NCBI RefSeq assembly: GCF_007860185.1
Contig: NZ_SJPY01000007.1
Span: forward strand, 248,001-312,000
DNA from: Novipirellula aureliae
GTDB lineage: Bacteria > Planctomycetota > Planctomycetia > Pirellulales > Pirellulaceae
DNA length: 64,000 bases
Direction of reading: 5' to 3'
Part shown: positions 53,046 to 63,687 of the stretch, in pieces
Layout: every line of letters begins with the position of its first letter
Numbering within the stretch: position 1 is the stretch's first letter
Program-made: the position numbers and the translations under genes
The notes under the pieces: generated by a model
What the model saw: only the letters and a program-made list of their open reading frames with translations
Told to the model about the DNA's origin: nothing
Databases searched by the model: none

Positions 53046-53321
53046 ATGATGACCACGAAGGAACCGGAATCCAATAGCGAGCGATCGGATCTCTCCAAAT
53101 CCGAATCCCCGACCGAGAAAAAAGCAAACCGAAACTGGGTTCGCTTTGCGGGTATGGGAATTGAACTCGCGGGCACAACACTGCTTTTTACCGCTGTGGG
53201 ATATTGGATTGACGACTGGCGAGACGCGGATCGGCCCTTCGTTACCGCAGGAGCCATGCTTGTGGGGTTCAGTTTAGCGATGACCCGATTTATCATCGTA
53301 GCGGTGAAGGCTGGCCCGTAA
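53046..53321 (+). CDS. atpZ: AtpZ/AtpI-family ATP synthase assembly protein
   Basis: A 91-residue protein with a charged head (ESNSERSDLSKSESPTEKKA) and two membrane helices (GIELAGTTLLFTAVGYWIDD; FVTAGAMLVGFSLAMTRFII). The GYWIDDW segment is the AtpZ signature. Such proteins help assemble the c-ring and may transport Mg or Ca. First gene of the ATP synthase operon; two adjacent ATG codons are possible starts. Confidence 0.88.
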   Translation: MMTTKEPESNSERSDLSKSESPTEKKANRNWVRFAGMGIELAGTTLLFTAVGYWIDDWRDADRPFVTAGAMLVGFSLAMTRFIIVAVKAGP

Positions 53322-53385
53322 GCATTAGCAACGCTTCGAGTGACTTGCCCCAGTCTCATCCAATAGCCAGTCTCATCCAATAGAA

Positions 53386-53475
53386 TGTGTCGTGTCGCCC
53401 TTCGGGCTAGAGGGAACGCAGTTACATGGACCGGTGGCACACACCACCGGCAAAGATATGACGCCCTCTGGGCCC
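53386..53475. repeat. Dispersed repeat fragment overlapping a gene start
   Basis: CGCCCTTCGGGCTAG and GGTGGCACACACCACCGGCA match the block in front of the 73-bp array at 23.8 kb (CGCCCTCCGGGCTAG, GGTGGCTCACACCACCGGCA). The chosen ATG of the AtpI-like gene (53458) is at its right edge. Confidence 0.65.
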
Positions 53476-54033
53476 AAGCCTTCGAAACCCAACCCTAGCG
53501 AGGGCTCGCCGCGGGCATTCCCCAACACCGCATGGGTATTCGGCAGAGCCCTTCGGGCCGTCTTCTTGGGTTGGGCCATTGCGATGCTGCTCGGCTGGGG
53601 CATTTTGGCTCTCATGAACAGTGCATCCGTGGCGAGTTTTCTACTCATCTCTTTGGGCAGTGGGATAATCGGCTTCGTCGCAATGCTCCCGGGAGTCCTT
53701 GCCCAGATAGGACAAGCGACGGGGTCTAGCATAAAAAAAAGCGACGAACCTGAAAAAAGCGTGTCTCAAGAGGATTCCCGTCATGATACTTTTGGCTATA
53801 CTCGTGGCTCGCGTGAGCAAACGTGGGCCGAGTTTGGTCGGTTTACCGTCGCTTGGGGCACGGCGATGATTATTCGTCTGCTGGGGACGGTTGCAATGTT
53901 TGTCTATTGCCGCTATCAATTGGCGGAATCACCGCAATGGCTAGCAATCACCCTGCTTGGTTGGTACGTCTATTTGACGACGATTGAGATTGGGACGATC
54001 GGTTGGTTCATGAATTTGCCGGGGCAACGATGA
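53458..54033 (+). CDS. AtpI-like membrane protein of the ATP synthase operon
   Basis: The start at 53458 (MTPSGPKPSKPNPSEGSPRA) gives 191 residues; a frame from 53392 would take in the repeat. Four hydrophobic helices are visible: ALRAVFLGWAIAMLLGWGIL, SFLLISLGSGIIGFVAMLPG, GTAMIIRLLGTVAMFVYCRY and LAITLLGWYVYLTTIEIGTI. Position between atpZ and atpB matches the atpI slot in other operons, but sequence similarity to AtpI is weak by eye. Confidence 0.75.
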   Translation: MTPSGPKPSKPNPSEGSPRAFPNTAWVFGRALRAVFLGWAIAMLLGWGILALMNSASVASFLLISLGSGIIGFVAMLPGVLAQIGQATGSSIKKSDEPEKSVSQEDSRHDTFGYTRGSREQTWAEFGRFTVAWGTAMIIRLLGTVAMFVYCRYQLAESPQWLAITLLGWYVYLTTIEIGTIGWFMNLPGQR

Positions 54034-54093
54034 TCGCCGCGGTTCTTTGTTTTTACTTTGCAATATTTCGCTGTACAACTCACGACATCTCGG

Positions 54094-55113
54094 ATGCCAT
54101 TCATCGTTGCTGCTGCTGACCATAGCCCCATCACTCACGTGGTACCCCATCGGATTTTCCCCGAGGATGGGCCGCTCTATAGTGTGCATGTTGGTGGCGG
54201 GGACATTCCGGCCCTGAACATCAAGGACGGCGTGTACGATTTCTACATCACCAACCATTTGATGATGACGGCAGTCGCTGCAATCGCGGTGGTTTTGATG
54301 TTTGCTTACGTCGCCCTCCGAGTCCGTCCCAAGGGCGAGGGACTCCATGCTTACGAGACGAAGGGCCGCGTTTCACAATTGTTTGAAACGATGGCTGCGT
54401 TTATTCGTGACGAGGTTGCCCGTCCGAACTTGGGTGCGCTCACCGACAAGTATATCTACTACATTTGGACCGTCTTCTTTTTCATCCTGTTTTGCAACGT
54501 GCTAGGGTTGATCCCACTGGGCTACATTTTGCAATCGCTTACCGGTAACGCGAAGTACGCCCACTTTGGCGGCACGGCGACCGGTAATTTGTCGCTTAAT
54601 TTAATGTTGGCGATCACCAGTTTTGTCGCGATTCTGTTCATTGGCATTCGCGAAACAGGAGTGAAGGCTTTCTTTGCTCACTTCAATCCCGTCGGCTGGG
54701 ACGACCCCAAGATGCTTGTGATTGGCATCCCGCTTTATATTTTGGAGTGGGTAGGGCTGATGATCAAGACAATCGTGCTTGCGATGCGGCTTTTTGGAAC
54801 CATGATGGCGGGTCACTTGGTGATTGCCGCTTTCGTTGGTTTGGTCACGACGGCACTCGCATTTTCGACGACACTTGGCTTCGGAGTCGGTTTTGCGGTT
54901 GTCTTTGGCGGAGCGGCTTTGACGCTATTGGAGTTGTTTATCTGTTTCCTCCAGGCGTTCATTTTCACGTTTTTGACGGTCCTGTTCATCTCGATGACCG
55001 CCGCTCACCACGACGATCCTCATCACGACGATCCGTCGACCGACGAAGGACGAATGGATCTGGACAAGATGATCGATCCAAAGCGGATTACCCCTTTGGC
55101 TCCTTCACACTAG
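54094..55113 (+). CDS. atpB: ATP synthase F0 subunit a
   Basis: The start at 54094 (MPFIVAAADHSPITHVVPHR) gives 339 residues. It is the membrane stator that lets protons pass to the c-ring. The essential arginine is in IVLAMRLFGTMMAGHLVIAA (the usual N after G is T here). A His/Asp-rich tail (HHDDPHHDDPSTDEG) is unusual and could bind metal. About six membrane segments are visible. Confidence 0.96.
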   Translation: MPFIVAAADHSPITHVVPHRIFPEDGPLYSVHVGGGDIPALNIKDGVYDFYITNHLMMTAVAAIAVVLMFAYVALRVRPKGEGLHAYETKGRVSQLFETMAAFIRDEVARPNLGALTDKYIYYIWTVFFFILFCNVLGLIPLGYILQSLTGNAKYAHFGGTATGNLSLNLMLAITSFVAILFIGIRETGVKAFFAHFNPVGWDDPKMLVIGIPLYILEWVGLMIKTIVLAMRLFGTMMAGHLVIAAFVGLVTTALAFSTTLGFGVGFAVVFGGAALTLLELFICFLQAFIFTFLTVLFISMTAAHHDDPHHDDPSTDEGRMDLDKMIDPKRITPLAPSH

Positions 55114-55199
55114 TTTGCAAGCTTCATTTTACACTCTCACTCAACCCACTATCCCTTTAACCAACTTGGTTTGAAAATAACCTCAGGAGTACTGTTACG

Positions 55200-55448
55200 A
55201 TGTTTGAAATGGCTATGATTTTGGCTCAGGAAGTAATGAACATTGGCAAGATGGGTGCTGGTATCGGCGTCGGTCTCGTCATCCTCGGTGCTGCATTCGG
55301 TATTGGTCGAATTGGCTCGTCCGCTGTCGAATCGATTGCACGGCAACCCGAAGCTGCAGGTCCGATCAGCACGCAGATGTTGATCTCGGCAGCATTGATC
55401 GAAGGGGTGACGGTCATCGCTTTGATCGTTGTTTACATTCTTACCTAA
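55200..55448 (+). CDS. atpE: ATP synthase F0 subunit c
   Basis: An 82-residue hairpin of two helices. The ion-binding carboxylate is E68 in ISAALIEGVTVIALIVVY, and the polar loop is AVESIARQPEAAG. The residues that mark sodium c-subunits (Gln in the first helix and Ser/Thr after the Glu) are replaced by Ile35 and Gly69, so a proton enzyme is expected. Confidence 0.98.
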   Translation: MFEMAMILAQEVMNIGKMGAGIGVGLVILGAAFGIGRIGSSAVESIARQPEAAGPISTQMLISAALIEGVTVIALIVVYILT

Positions 55449-55512
55449 GTCCGTTTTCGACAGGGTTGAATGACCCTACGTTTCCGCTCTATTGCTTGGA
55501 AAAGGCTAATCG

Positions 55513-56157
55513 ATGCGTTCGAAGTTTGTTCGGTACATTTTGTTTGTTGTGATGGCGATCGCCCTTGGTGGGATGTCGTCGGTGCCATGTTATGCAGAGA
55601 CTTCCGAGGTTCCTCACGCCGAGGCTGCCGTGGATTCTCACGCAGCCGATGGCGATCACACGCCACCAATTTTGCAAGTCGATGTCGGCTCGGCCGTTGT
55701 CAACATTGCAATCTTTTTGGTTGTTTTGGCGGTGTTGTCCTTTTTCGTATGGCCGCCGATCTTGCAGGGGCTACAAGCACGCGAGGACAAAATCCACGGC
55801 GACTTGGAAGCGGCCCAAAAGGCGAATGTTGAGGCTCGCACACTACTCGAATCGTATCAAACGAAACTCAATGAAGCGTCGAGCCAAGTGCAAACGATGC
55901 TGGCGGAGGCTCGCCACGATGCGGAAGCGAACAGCCAACGAATCGCCGAAGAAGCCAAGGCAGAAGCCGAGAAAACTCGAGTCCGCGCTGTGGCCGATAT
56001 CGAGAACGCCAAGAAAGTGGCGCTCACCGAATTGGCAGGTCAAACATCCGAAATTGCGATGCGAGTTGCCAAACAGGTCGTTGGGCGGGAACTACACGCA
56101 GACGATCATGCCGAATTGATTCGCCAATCGCTCGATCGATTACCTAGCAATAATTAG
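55513..56157 (+). CDS. atpF: ATP synthase F0 subunit b
   Basis: A 214-residue peripheral-stalk subunit, longer than the usual 156-180. It begins with a signal-peptide-like segment (YILFVVMAIALGGMSSVPCY ending in CYAE) before the true anchor helix AVVNIAIFLVVLAVLSFFVW. A long coiled coil follows (AREDKIHGDLEAAQKANVEA). An extra leading hydrophobic segment on AtpF is known in some planctomycetes and cyanobacteria-like b-subunits as recalled. Confidence 0.95.
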   Translation: MRSKFVRYILFVVMAIALGGMSSVPCYAETSEVPHAEAAVDSHAADGDHTPPILQVDVGSAVVNIAIFLVVLAVLSFFVWPPILQGLQAREDKIHGDLEAAQKANVEARTLLESYQTKLNEASSQVQTMLAEARHDAEANSQRIAEEAKAEAEKTRVRAVADIENAKKVALTELAGQTSEIAMRVAKQVVGRELHADDHAELIRQSLDRLPSNN

Positions 56158-56173
56158 AATATAGAGCCTTTTC

Positions 56174-56803
56174 ATGACCGAAGCCCCAAAACACAACACG
56201 GTTCTCGATACCGGTGCGGAGCAATTGGGAAGTATCTATGCCCGAGCGCTGGTCGATGCCGCAAACAACCAAGGTGTTGCGGAGCAAGTGGTTGCCGAAC
56301 TCGGTCGAATCGTAGACGATTTTCTCGATTCGAGCGAACCGCTGCGGGCCGTCTTCGCTTCTCCTCGAGTGAAAGCGGAAGAGAAAGTCCGTGTGATCGA
56401 CCGCTTGTTTGGTGAATCGTTTCATCCATCACTCATCAAGTTCTTGAAGGTGATGGCGGAGCGAGATCGTTTGGGTTACGTCGCCGCAGTCCGCGTCGCC
56501 GCGGAACGAATTCATGACGAGAAAGTTGGTCGAGTTGTGGCATCGGTCCGAACCGCTGTACCACTCGATGACGCGATGAGGCATCAGGTCGCTGAGAAAC
56601 TCTCGTCCTCGCTCGGTAGACAAGTCCGACTCGAAGAGCATGTCGACGCCGATCTGATTGGAGGCATGATTGTTCGAGTGGGCGATACCGTTTTTGACGG
56701 CAGTGTCGCCAACCGGCTCGATCAAATGAGCCGGCAAGCACGTGAAGGGTTCTCAAGCCAATTGCTTAAGCGGTTTGAGACTTTTTTCAAAGAACCAAAT
56801 TGA
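56174..56803 (+). CDS. atpH: ATP synthase F1 subunit delta
   Basis: A 209-residue subunit linking the peripheral stalk to the alpha subunits. SIYARALVDAANNQGVAEQV is the N-terminal helix bundle and LIGGMIVRVGDTVFDGSVAN (residues about 160-180) is the conserved C-terminal signature. It starts 16 bases after atpF. Confidence 0.95.
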   Translation: MTEAPKHNTVLDTGAEQLGSIYARALVDAANNQGVAEQVVAELGRIVDDFLDSSEPLRAVFASPRVKAEEKVRVIDRLFGESFHPSLIKFLKVMAERDRLGYVAAVRVAAERIHDEKVGRVVASVRTAVPLDDAMRHQVAEKLSSSLGRQVRLEEHVDADLIGGMIVRVGDTVFDGSVANRLDQMSRQAREGFSSQLLKRFETFFKEPN

Positions 56804-56884
56804 ACGAGTACGGCTAGTCCTCCGCATTCAACCTATTATTAAACATTCCATTTAAACGCCCCTATCCATTGATTAGCGTTACCT

Positions 56885-58402
56885 ATGAAATTTAGCAGCG
56901 ATGAAATCGCATCGGTCTTGCAACAAGAGATCGAGCAATTTGACAATAAAATTGACGTTCGTGAAGTCGGTACCGTGTTGGAAGTCGGTGACGGCATCGC
57001 TCGAGTCTACGGACTATCCGGCGTGATGGCAGGAGAGATGGTCCAGTTTCCTAACGGGGCGATCGGCTTGGCCTTTAATCTGGAAGAAAACTCTGTTGGT
57101 GTCATCATCCTCGGCGACTTCTTGACGATCAAAGAAGGAGACGAGGTCAAGGCGTTGGGTGAACTGCTAAGCGTGCCTGCTGGTGATGCTGTGATGGGCC
57201 GCGTTCTTGATCCGCTCGGAAACCCGCTCGACGGGAAAGGCCCCGTTCAATCCGACATCACTCGCCCCGTCGAAGTGATTGCCACCGGCGTTGCCGAACG
57301 ACAACCAGTTACCGAGCCATTGCAAACCGGAGTCAAAGCGATCGATGCGATGACCCCCATTGGACGCGGGCAACGAGAATTGATCATCGGTGACCGGAAA
57401 ACGGGGAAAACGGCGATCGCGATCGATGCGATTTTGAACCAAAAAGATACCGGCGTTAAATGTTTCTACATTGCGATCGGGCAAAAGGATTCAGCGGTCG
57501 CCAGTATCGTCGAAGTGCTGACCCAAAAAGGGGCGATGGAATACACGTGTGTCATCGCTGCGGGTGCAAGTGCTCCTGCTCCGCTGCAATACATGGCCCC
57601 CTACGCTGGAACGGCGATGGCTGAGCACTTCATGTTCAATGGTGGCCATGCCTTAATCGTCTATGATGACTTGAGCAAGCAAGCGGTGGCGTATCGCCAG
57701 ATGAGTTTGTTGATGCGACGCCCCCCCGGACGTGAAGCTTACCCAGGTGACGTCTTCTATTGCCACAGTCGATTGCTAGAACGATCCGCTAAATTGTCGG
57801 AAGAACTCGGGGGTGGTTCAATCACCAGTTTGCCAATCATCGAAACGCTCGAAGGCGAGGTGTCCGCCTACATTCCGACCAATGTGATTTCGATTACCGA
57901 TGGCCAAATCTACTTGCAACCCGACTTGTTCTTTGCAGGGATCCGTCCGGCAATGAATGCAGGGATTTCGGTATCGCGAGTGGGGGGTGCAGCCCAGATC
58001 AAAGCGATGAAGAAAGTCGCCGGCGGCTTGCGTCTCGACTTGGCCGCCTTCCGTGCTCTCGAAGCGTTCGCACAACTTGGCACCGACCTCGATGCGGCAA
58101 CACAAAGCCAACTCGATCGAGGTTACCGAATGGTGGAATTGCTCAAACAACCACAGTACCAACCGATGAAGATTTCCGAGCAAATCCTCAGTCTGTTTGC
58201 CGGGACACGTGGACACCTCGACGATGTGCCAATCAAGTCCGTCCCCCAGTGGGAGAAAGATTTCATTCAGTTTGTCAAAGACAAGCATGGTAAAATGCTT
58301 GATGATTTGGCCGAGAAGAAGGACTTGACCGATGAGATTGCCGAGCAAATTGTTGCGGTCATTACAGAATTCAAAGCGGGTTACAAGCCCGTTGAGGTTT
58401 AA
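56885..58402 (+). CDS. atpA: ATP synthase F1 subunit alpha
   Basis: A 505-residue nucleotide-binding subunit of normal length. P-loop [36 protein letters not shown] in the beta-barrel, [20 protein letters not shown], and the family signature [17 protein letters not shown]. The catalytic arginine is in the last of these. Confidence 0.98.
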   Translation: MKFSSDEIASVLQQEIEQFDNKIDVREVGTVLEVGDGIARVYGLSGVMAGEMVQFPNGAIGLAFNLEENSVGVIILGDFLTIKEGDEVKALGELLSVPAGDAVMGRVLDPLGNPLDGKGPVQSDITRPVEVIATGVAERQPVTEPLQTGVKAIDAMTPIGRGQRELIIGDRKTGKTAIAIDAILNQKDTGVKCFYIAIGQKDSAVASIVEVLTQKGAMEYTCVIAAGASAPAPLQYMAPYAGTAMAEHFMFNGGHALIVYDDLSKQAVAYRQMSLLMRRPPGREAYPGDVFYCHSRLLERSAKLSEELGGGSITSLPIIETLEGEVSAYIPTNVISITDGQIYLQPDLFFAGIRPAMNAGISVSRVGGAAQIKAMKKVAGGLRLDLAAFRALEAFAQLGTDLDAATQSQLDRGYRMVELLKQPQYQPMKISEQILSLFAGTRGHLDDVPIKSVPQWEKDFIQFVKDKHGKMLDDLAEKKDLTDEIAEQIVAVITEFKAGYKPVEV

Positions 58403-58428
58403 ACCCAAAACGGAAATGAGTCATCACG

Positions 58429-58863
58429 ATGTCCAACCCTTTTTTGCCACCGAATGAGCCTGACGCAAACAAAGTAGAACCAACCGAACCATTGAGCGCC
58501 AACGAACCATTGAGCGCCAACGATGAGGATCGCAATTTGGCTTTGCTTGCGCACCTCAGTGGATGTGCGGGAGTGGTGATGGGCGGTTTTGTTGGGTTCA
58601 TTGGGCCCCTCGTGGTTTACTTAATTTACAAAGACAAGTCTGCTTTTGTGGAGTCACAAGCGAAGGAAGCTCTGAACTTTCAAATCACCCTGCTGATTGT
58701 CGGTGTTGTGTGTGTTGTCATTTTCTTCGCTTCCTGTGGAACCTTGTTCCCACTATTGCTTGTGCCGTCGGTTTTGCAAATCGTGTTTGGAATCATTGCT
58801 GCGATCGCTGTCCGGGACGGGCAACCCTACCAATACCCGTTCAACCTTCGTTTGTTCCGATAA
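58429..58863 (+). CDS. DUF4870-family membrane protein inserted in the atp operon
   Basis: A 144-residue protein. A Pro/Asn/Glu-rich head with a duplicated PLSANE (18-base repeat) is followed by LLAHLSGCAGVVMGGFVGFI, LVVYLIYKDKSAFVESQAKE, ALNFQITLLIVGVVCVVIFF and a last helix. That is the DUF4870/Tic20-like pattern of about three helices with the conserved SAFVESQAKEALNFQ. It lies between atpA and atpG (26 and 50 bases away), so it is probably co-expressed with F1. Its role in the enzyme is not known. Confidence 0.9.
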   Translation: MSNPFLPPNEPDANKVEPTEPLSANEPLSANDEDRNLALLAHLSGCAGVVMGGFVGFIGPLVVYLIYKDKSAFVESQAKEALNFQITLLIVGVVCVVIFFASCGTLFPLLLVPSVLQIVFGIIAAIAVRDGQPYQYPFNLRLFR

Positions 58864-58913
58864 TACAACCCTTTTTCGTCTATCAAGTTAGATCACTTTT
58901 CGTTTGAACTTTT

Positions 58914-59816
58914 ATGGCCAACGCACGAGCACTCGATAAACGTCGCAAATCGATTCGCAACATTCGCAAGATTACGCGGACGATGGAATTGATTGCGACG
59001 GCGCGATACCGAAAGGCGATGGATCGTGCAAATTCCGCAACCGCTTATACACAACGGATCACCGAAATTGTGAACCGTTTAGCGGCCGCCGGCTTGGACG
59101 TCAAACATCCGCTGCTTGAACCTCGTACCGAGACTCATGCAGCGCGCGTGTTGGTGATGACCAGTAACCGGGGATTGTGCGGCGGTTACAACGGCAATGT
59201 GTTGCGCACAGCCGTTCCTATGATCCGCAAGCAACGAGAACAAATCGATTCGGTTGCGGTCGACGTCAGCGGGAAACGAGGCATCAGCGGAATGAAGTTT
59301 CGCGGCATCCAGATTGACGAAACCTACCTGGATTTCGAAGATCAACCGGCGTTTGCTGAAGTTGAGAAGATTGCTGATAAGTATTTGGCGATGTATATCA
59401 ACGGCGAGTTAGACCGGCTTGATGTCGTTTACACGAAATTCATCAGTACAAGCCGGCAAGTCCCAACGGTCGAGACGCTGTTGCCGCTCGGTTCGCTCGG
59501 CGATGACGCAGACTCCGCAAGTCGCAGCGAAAATGATGCGGAAAACAAGGATGCTGCCCAGTACGAGTTTCTGCCTTCTGCCGAGAGCATTTTGGAAGAG
59601 GTCGTCCCGGCCAGCTTTAAGGTTCGACTGTTTAAGTGCTTCCTAGACGCAGCCGTTAGCGAACAGGTTTCGCGAATGATCGCGATGAAGGGAGCGACCG
59701 ATAATGCGGGCGATATGATTAAGCAATTGTCGATGCAGTACAACCGCGCTCGTCAAAGCCAAATCACTGGCGAGATTATGGAAATCATCGGCGGTGTCGA
59801 AGCGCTTGAAGGCTAA
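58914..59816 (+). CDS. atpG: ATP synthase F1 subunit gamma
   Basis: A 300-residue rotor shaft. KRRKSIRNIRKITRTMELIA is the conserved N-terminal helix, VLVMTSNRGLCGGYNGNVLR the Rossmann part, and MKGATDNAGDMIKQLSMQYN followed by RARQSQITGEIMEIIGGVEA the C-terminal helix signature. An acidic insertion lies near residue 205 (DDADSASRSENDAENKDA). Confidence 0.97.
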   Translation: MANARALDKRRKSIRNIRKITRTMELIATARYRKAMDRANSATAYTQRITEIVNRLAAAGLDVKHPLLEPRTETHAARVLVMTSNRGLCGGYNGNVLRTAVPMIRKQREQIDSVAVDVSGKRGISGMKFRGIQIDETYLDFEDQPAFAEVEKIADKYLAMYINGELDRLDVVYTKFISTSRQVPTVETLLPLGSLGDDADSASRSENDAENKDAAQYEFLPSAESILEEVVPASFKVRLFKCFLDAAVSEQVSRMIAMKGATDNAGDMIKQLSMQYNRARQSQITGEIMEIIGGVEALEG

Positions 59817-59838
59817 GCGAACCTGACCTTAAACCTAA

Positions 59839-61326
<1,488 letters not shown>

Positions 61327-61329
61327 ACG

Positions 61330-61716
61330 ATGTCGATTCGATGTGTAGTGGTGACGCCTGAGAAGACGGAGTTCGACCGCGAAGCGGATTCCGTCGTGTT
61401 GCCAATGTTTGATGGTGAGTTAGGCGTGATGAAGGGGCATTCCCCATTCATCGGGCGTCTTGGCTATGGAACTCTCAAATTGGAGACCGCTGCCGGTCAA
61501 CAACGGTACTTTATCGATGGCGGTTTCGCGCAAGTCGAAGACAACACTGTCAACGTCCTGACTTCCCGAGCAATCCCGGTCGACTTGCTTAGCAGCGAAG
61601 AAGCCCAATCCTCGCTCGACGAAGCGTTTGAACTGCCATCCGCAACGCCCGAACAAGTGGATCTGAAAGAGAATGCCGTTCGGCGAGCAAGAGGCAAGCT
61701 GCGAGCCTCGCGGTAA
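61330..61716 (+). CDS. atpC: ATP synthase F1 subunit epsilon
   Basis: A 128-residue subunit, 3 bases after atpD. SIRCVVVTPEKTEFDREADS and MFDGELGVMKGHSPFIGRLG are the N-terminal beta-sandwich; the C-terminal helical pair (LKENAVRRARGKLRAS) regulates hydrolysis. Last gene of the operon. No clear terminator follows. Confidence 0.95.
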   Translation: MSIRCVVVTPEKTEFDREADSVVLPMFDGELGVMKGHSPFIGRLGYGTLKLETAAGQQRYFIDGGFAQVEDNTVNVLTSRAIPVDLLSSEEAQSSLDEAFELPSATPEQVDLKENAVRRARGKLRASR

Positions 61717-61773
61717 GCTTTCGCTTGGCTTGACGAGGAACAAAAAATGAGGCCCCCGGACCAGCTCGACGGC

Positions 61774-61813
61774 AGCAAAACAATTTGCAAGCCCATGAAT
61801 CATCTGGGCTAGC
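61774..61813 (-). repeat. Family H element, truncated copy
   Basis: AGCAAAACAATTTGCAAGCC and CATGAATCATCTGGGCTAGC match the end of 24231-24327. It lies just downstream of atpC. Confidence 0.7.
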
Positions 61814-61906
61814 GGGGAAGAAGAAAGCCAATCACCCGCAGGACGGTTTTGGCATCGTTGCTATTCTTTAACGGGTGACTGGCGTGAACACGCGCGGACG
61901 ACGTCA

Positions 61907-62206
61907 CTAACGACGGAAAAGACCGAAGCAGCAACGAGGTCGGCGTGGAACACAAACGGGTTCACAGCAAACGGGTTCACAGCAAACGGGTTCACAGCAA
62001 ACGGGCTCACAGCAAACGGGCTCACAGCAAACGGGCTCACAGCAAACAGGCTCGCAGCAAACAGGCTCACAGCAAACCTCTACGCAGCAAACCTCCACAC
62101 AGCATTGGTCGTTGCATCCGAATATGCGACTTAGAAAGCCGCCGGCGTCAGCGGTATCGGCTGTGGCAATACAGCTTGCGGCGACGACAGCACAACAAAC
62201 AAACAT
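61907..62206 (-). CDS. Secreted Cys-rich repeat protein (CCEPV repeats)
   Basis: The start at 62206 (MFVCCAVVAASCIATADTAD) gives 99 residues. A signal peptide ends near ADAGG. The mature part has two CCVEV and eight CCEPV pentapeptides (15-base DNA repeat), then CVPRRPRCCFGLFRR. With more than 20 cysteines in about 75 residues it could bind metal ions or form disulfide-linked envelope material. Such repeats are known in planctomycete secreted proteins; the role is unknown. Longer starts up to 62374 would hide the signal peptide. Confidence 0.72.
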   Translation of the reverse strand: MFVCCAVVAASCIATADTADAGGFLSRIFGCNDQCCVEVCCVEVCCEPVCCEPVCCEPVCCEPVCCEPVCCEPVCCEPVCCEPVCVPRRPRCCFGLFRR

Positions 62207-62521
62207 TCGGCGAATCACGGTGCTATTCCTTCTAGCGAGTTGCTTCGAAAGTGGCAAAACACTATGCCACGTAACGCAGCCAGAATTAAGCAAGCGCGGT
62301 GCCACTGGCGAGACGGCGAAGGCGGATTCGGCTAAGCCAGTCCTAACCGCCATGGCAAAGCCACTAGAAGGCACAGTAGGACGGCTTAACGACCGTTAGT
62401 CAAGAAAGCGCGAGAGCACGTATGGGGACAAGACGTGCGGATGCGGCACATTTTGAAAAACTTGTGTTGAAGCGTCTCAGTCGACAAGCTTATCCTGGGG
62501 GGATACACCCTTCGTCTATCG
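62207..62521. other. Spacer upstream of the Cys-rich gene
   Basis: Nothing recognisable apart from the presumed promoter of the Cys-rich gene. No repeat of the families above was seen. Confidence 0.4.
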
Positions 62522-63169
62522 CTATTTTAATACCGTCGCTTCCAAGATCGTAAAAAACGACAATGGATTAGCTTTATAGCAATGATCGACTTGGATAGGC
62601 AATTTGGCGATCACTTCACCGAGATCCAAATCAGTGCGCCAACCTAGGTGCTTCGTAATGTTTCCCGCTGAATCAACAACACGCGCGATCATGGGATTGT
62701 CACTACGGAAATGGTTGACCAACAGGATGCGACCGCCTGGTCGGCACACTCGAACCACTTCACTCATCATCGCGTGAGGGTCGGAAACCACACTGATCGT
62801 GTGGAACGATGTGACGACATCGAAGGAGTCATCGGCAAAGTTCAAGGACTCGGCATTCCCGGGCTCCACCTCAACATGGCTCCACTGTCGCTCTTCGATC
62901 AAATTCTGAGCTTCCTCGAGCATCTTTTCGGACAAATCAACACCGGTGAGCCGGATGTCTCGCGGATAGCAATCGAGAGAAAGGCCCGTGCCAACACCGA
63001 CTTCCAAAATCTCTTTACCTGGCTCGATGTTTAGAGACGCAATCCCAATTCGAATGTTTCGCTTTGCAACCGCAGGCCAGACGTTTTGGTAGACCGGAAC
63101 CAAATTCTTGTATAAACGACTGCGGTGTGGCTCAATCGATTTTTTTGCTTCAACAGCGGTTAAACTCAT
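62522..63169 (-). CDS. SAM-dependent methyltransferase (PmtA/UbiE-like)
   Basis: The start at 63169 (MSLTAVEAKKSIEPHRSRLY) gives 215 residues. SAM-binding motif I is EILEVGVGTGLSLDCYPRDI, then LTGVDLSEKMLEEAQ, FDVVTSFHTISVVSDP and VCRPGGRILLVNHFRSD. The N-terminal YKNLVPVYQNVWPAVAKRNI resembles phosphatidylethanolamine N-methyltransferases of the PmtA type, which make phosphatidylcholine. Substrate is inferred by similarity only. Confidence 0.87.
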   Translation of the reverse strand: MSLTAVEAKKSIEPHRSRLYKNLVPVYQNVWPAVAKRNIRIGIASLNIEPGKEILEVGVGTGLSLDCYPRDIRLTGVDLSEKMLEEAQNLIEERQWSHVEVEPGNAESLNFADDSFDVVTSFHTISVVSDPHAMMSEVVRVCRPGGRILLVNHFRSDNPMIARVVDSAGNITKHLGWRTDLDLGEVIAKLPIQVDHCYKANPLSFFTILEATVLK

Positions 63170-63687
63170 TAGTGTTAAAACCTTTAACTCAATCCTGCGT
63201 CTTACCCTCACCACTCGGCACATCCAAGTTATCGGGCAAGCTGTCACCTAAGCTTCGCATCTTTCCCGTTCAGGTCAATTGCATTCCCGAAACCGAAAAT
63301 CCACCTAACCCATTGCTACAACTAGACTTGCCGCGAATTAAAGGAGTTGATTTCGGACGATTTCTACCGATTTATTACACGGCAAATACAAACGGAAAAC
63401 CTAACCAATTTAGAACGGACGAAGTAACCACACCATCCTCGTGCTGCATCCATTTCAAAAATCAGGCTTGCTCGTTGTGGACGAGGTTACGAGTCCCTGA
63501 CTCCACAGCGGTCCAAAAGGACTCGTTACCTCGTCCACTACCCTACAACGAGGCCTTGACGGGCCACCCTTTCGGTCGGCACCAAGGGCCCCAAAACAAA
63601 CAGCAAACGGTAGTTGCTTCGAACCGAGCGGCGTCTCTGCCAGAAAATGGATTTTAGAATCCGTTTACGCGTCTTGGAGAGACTCGG
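63170..63687. other. Gene-free spacer
   Basis: Contains the GTGGACGAGG hairpin repeat (63476-63545) and, near 63676, one copy of CTTGGAGAGACTCGGCTAAG related to the dyad of the 38.5 and 52 kb arrays. Otherwise nothing. Confidence 0.55.
63476..63545. repeat. GTGGACGAGG hairpin repeat
   Basis: TTGTGGACGAGGTTACGAGT pairs with ACTCGTTACCTCGTCCACTA across a short loop. A half copy (AGTGGACGAGGCTACGAGTC) lies at about 19041. Ends resemble the TAGTGGATC family (shared TAGTGGA), so they may be subfamilies. Confidence 0.78.

Noticed and set aside
55200-55448. Sodium-type ATP synthase
   Set aside because: Sodium-binding residues of subunit c are absent (Ile35, Gly69).
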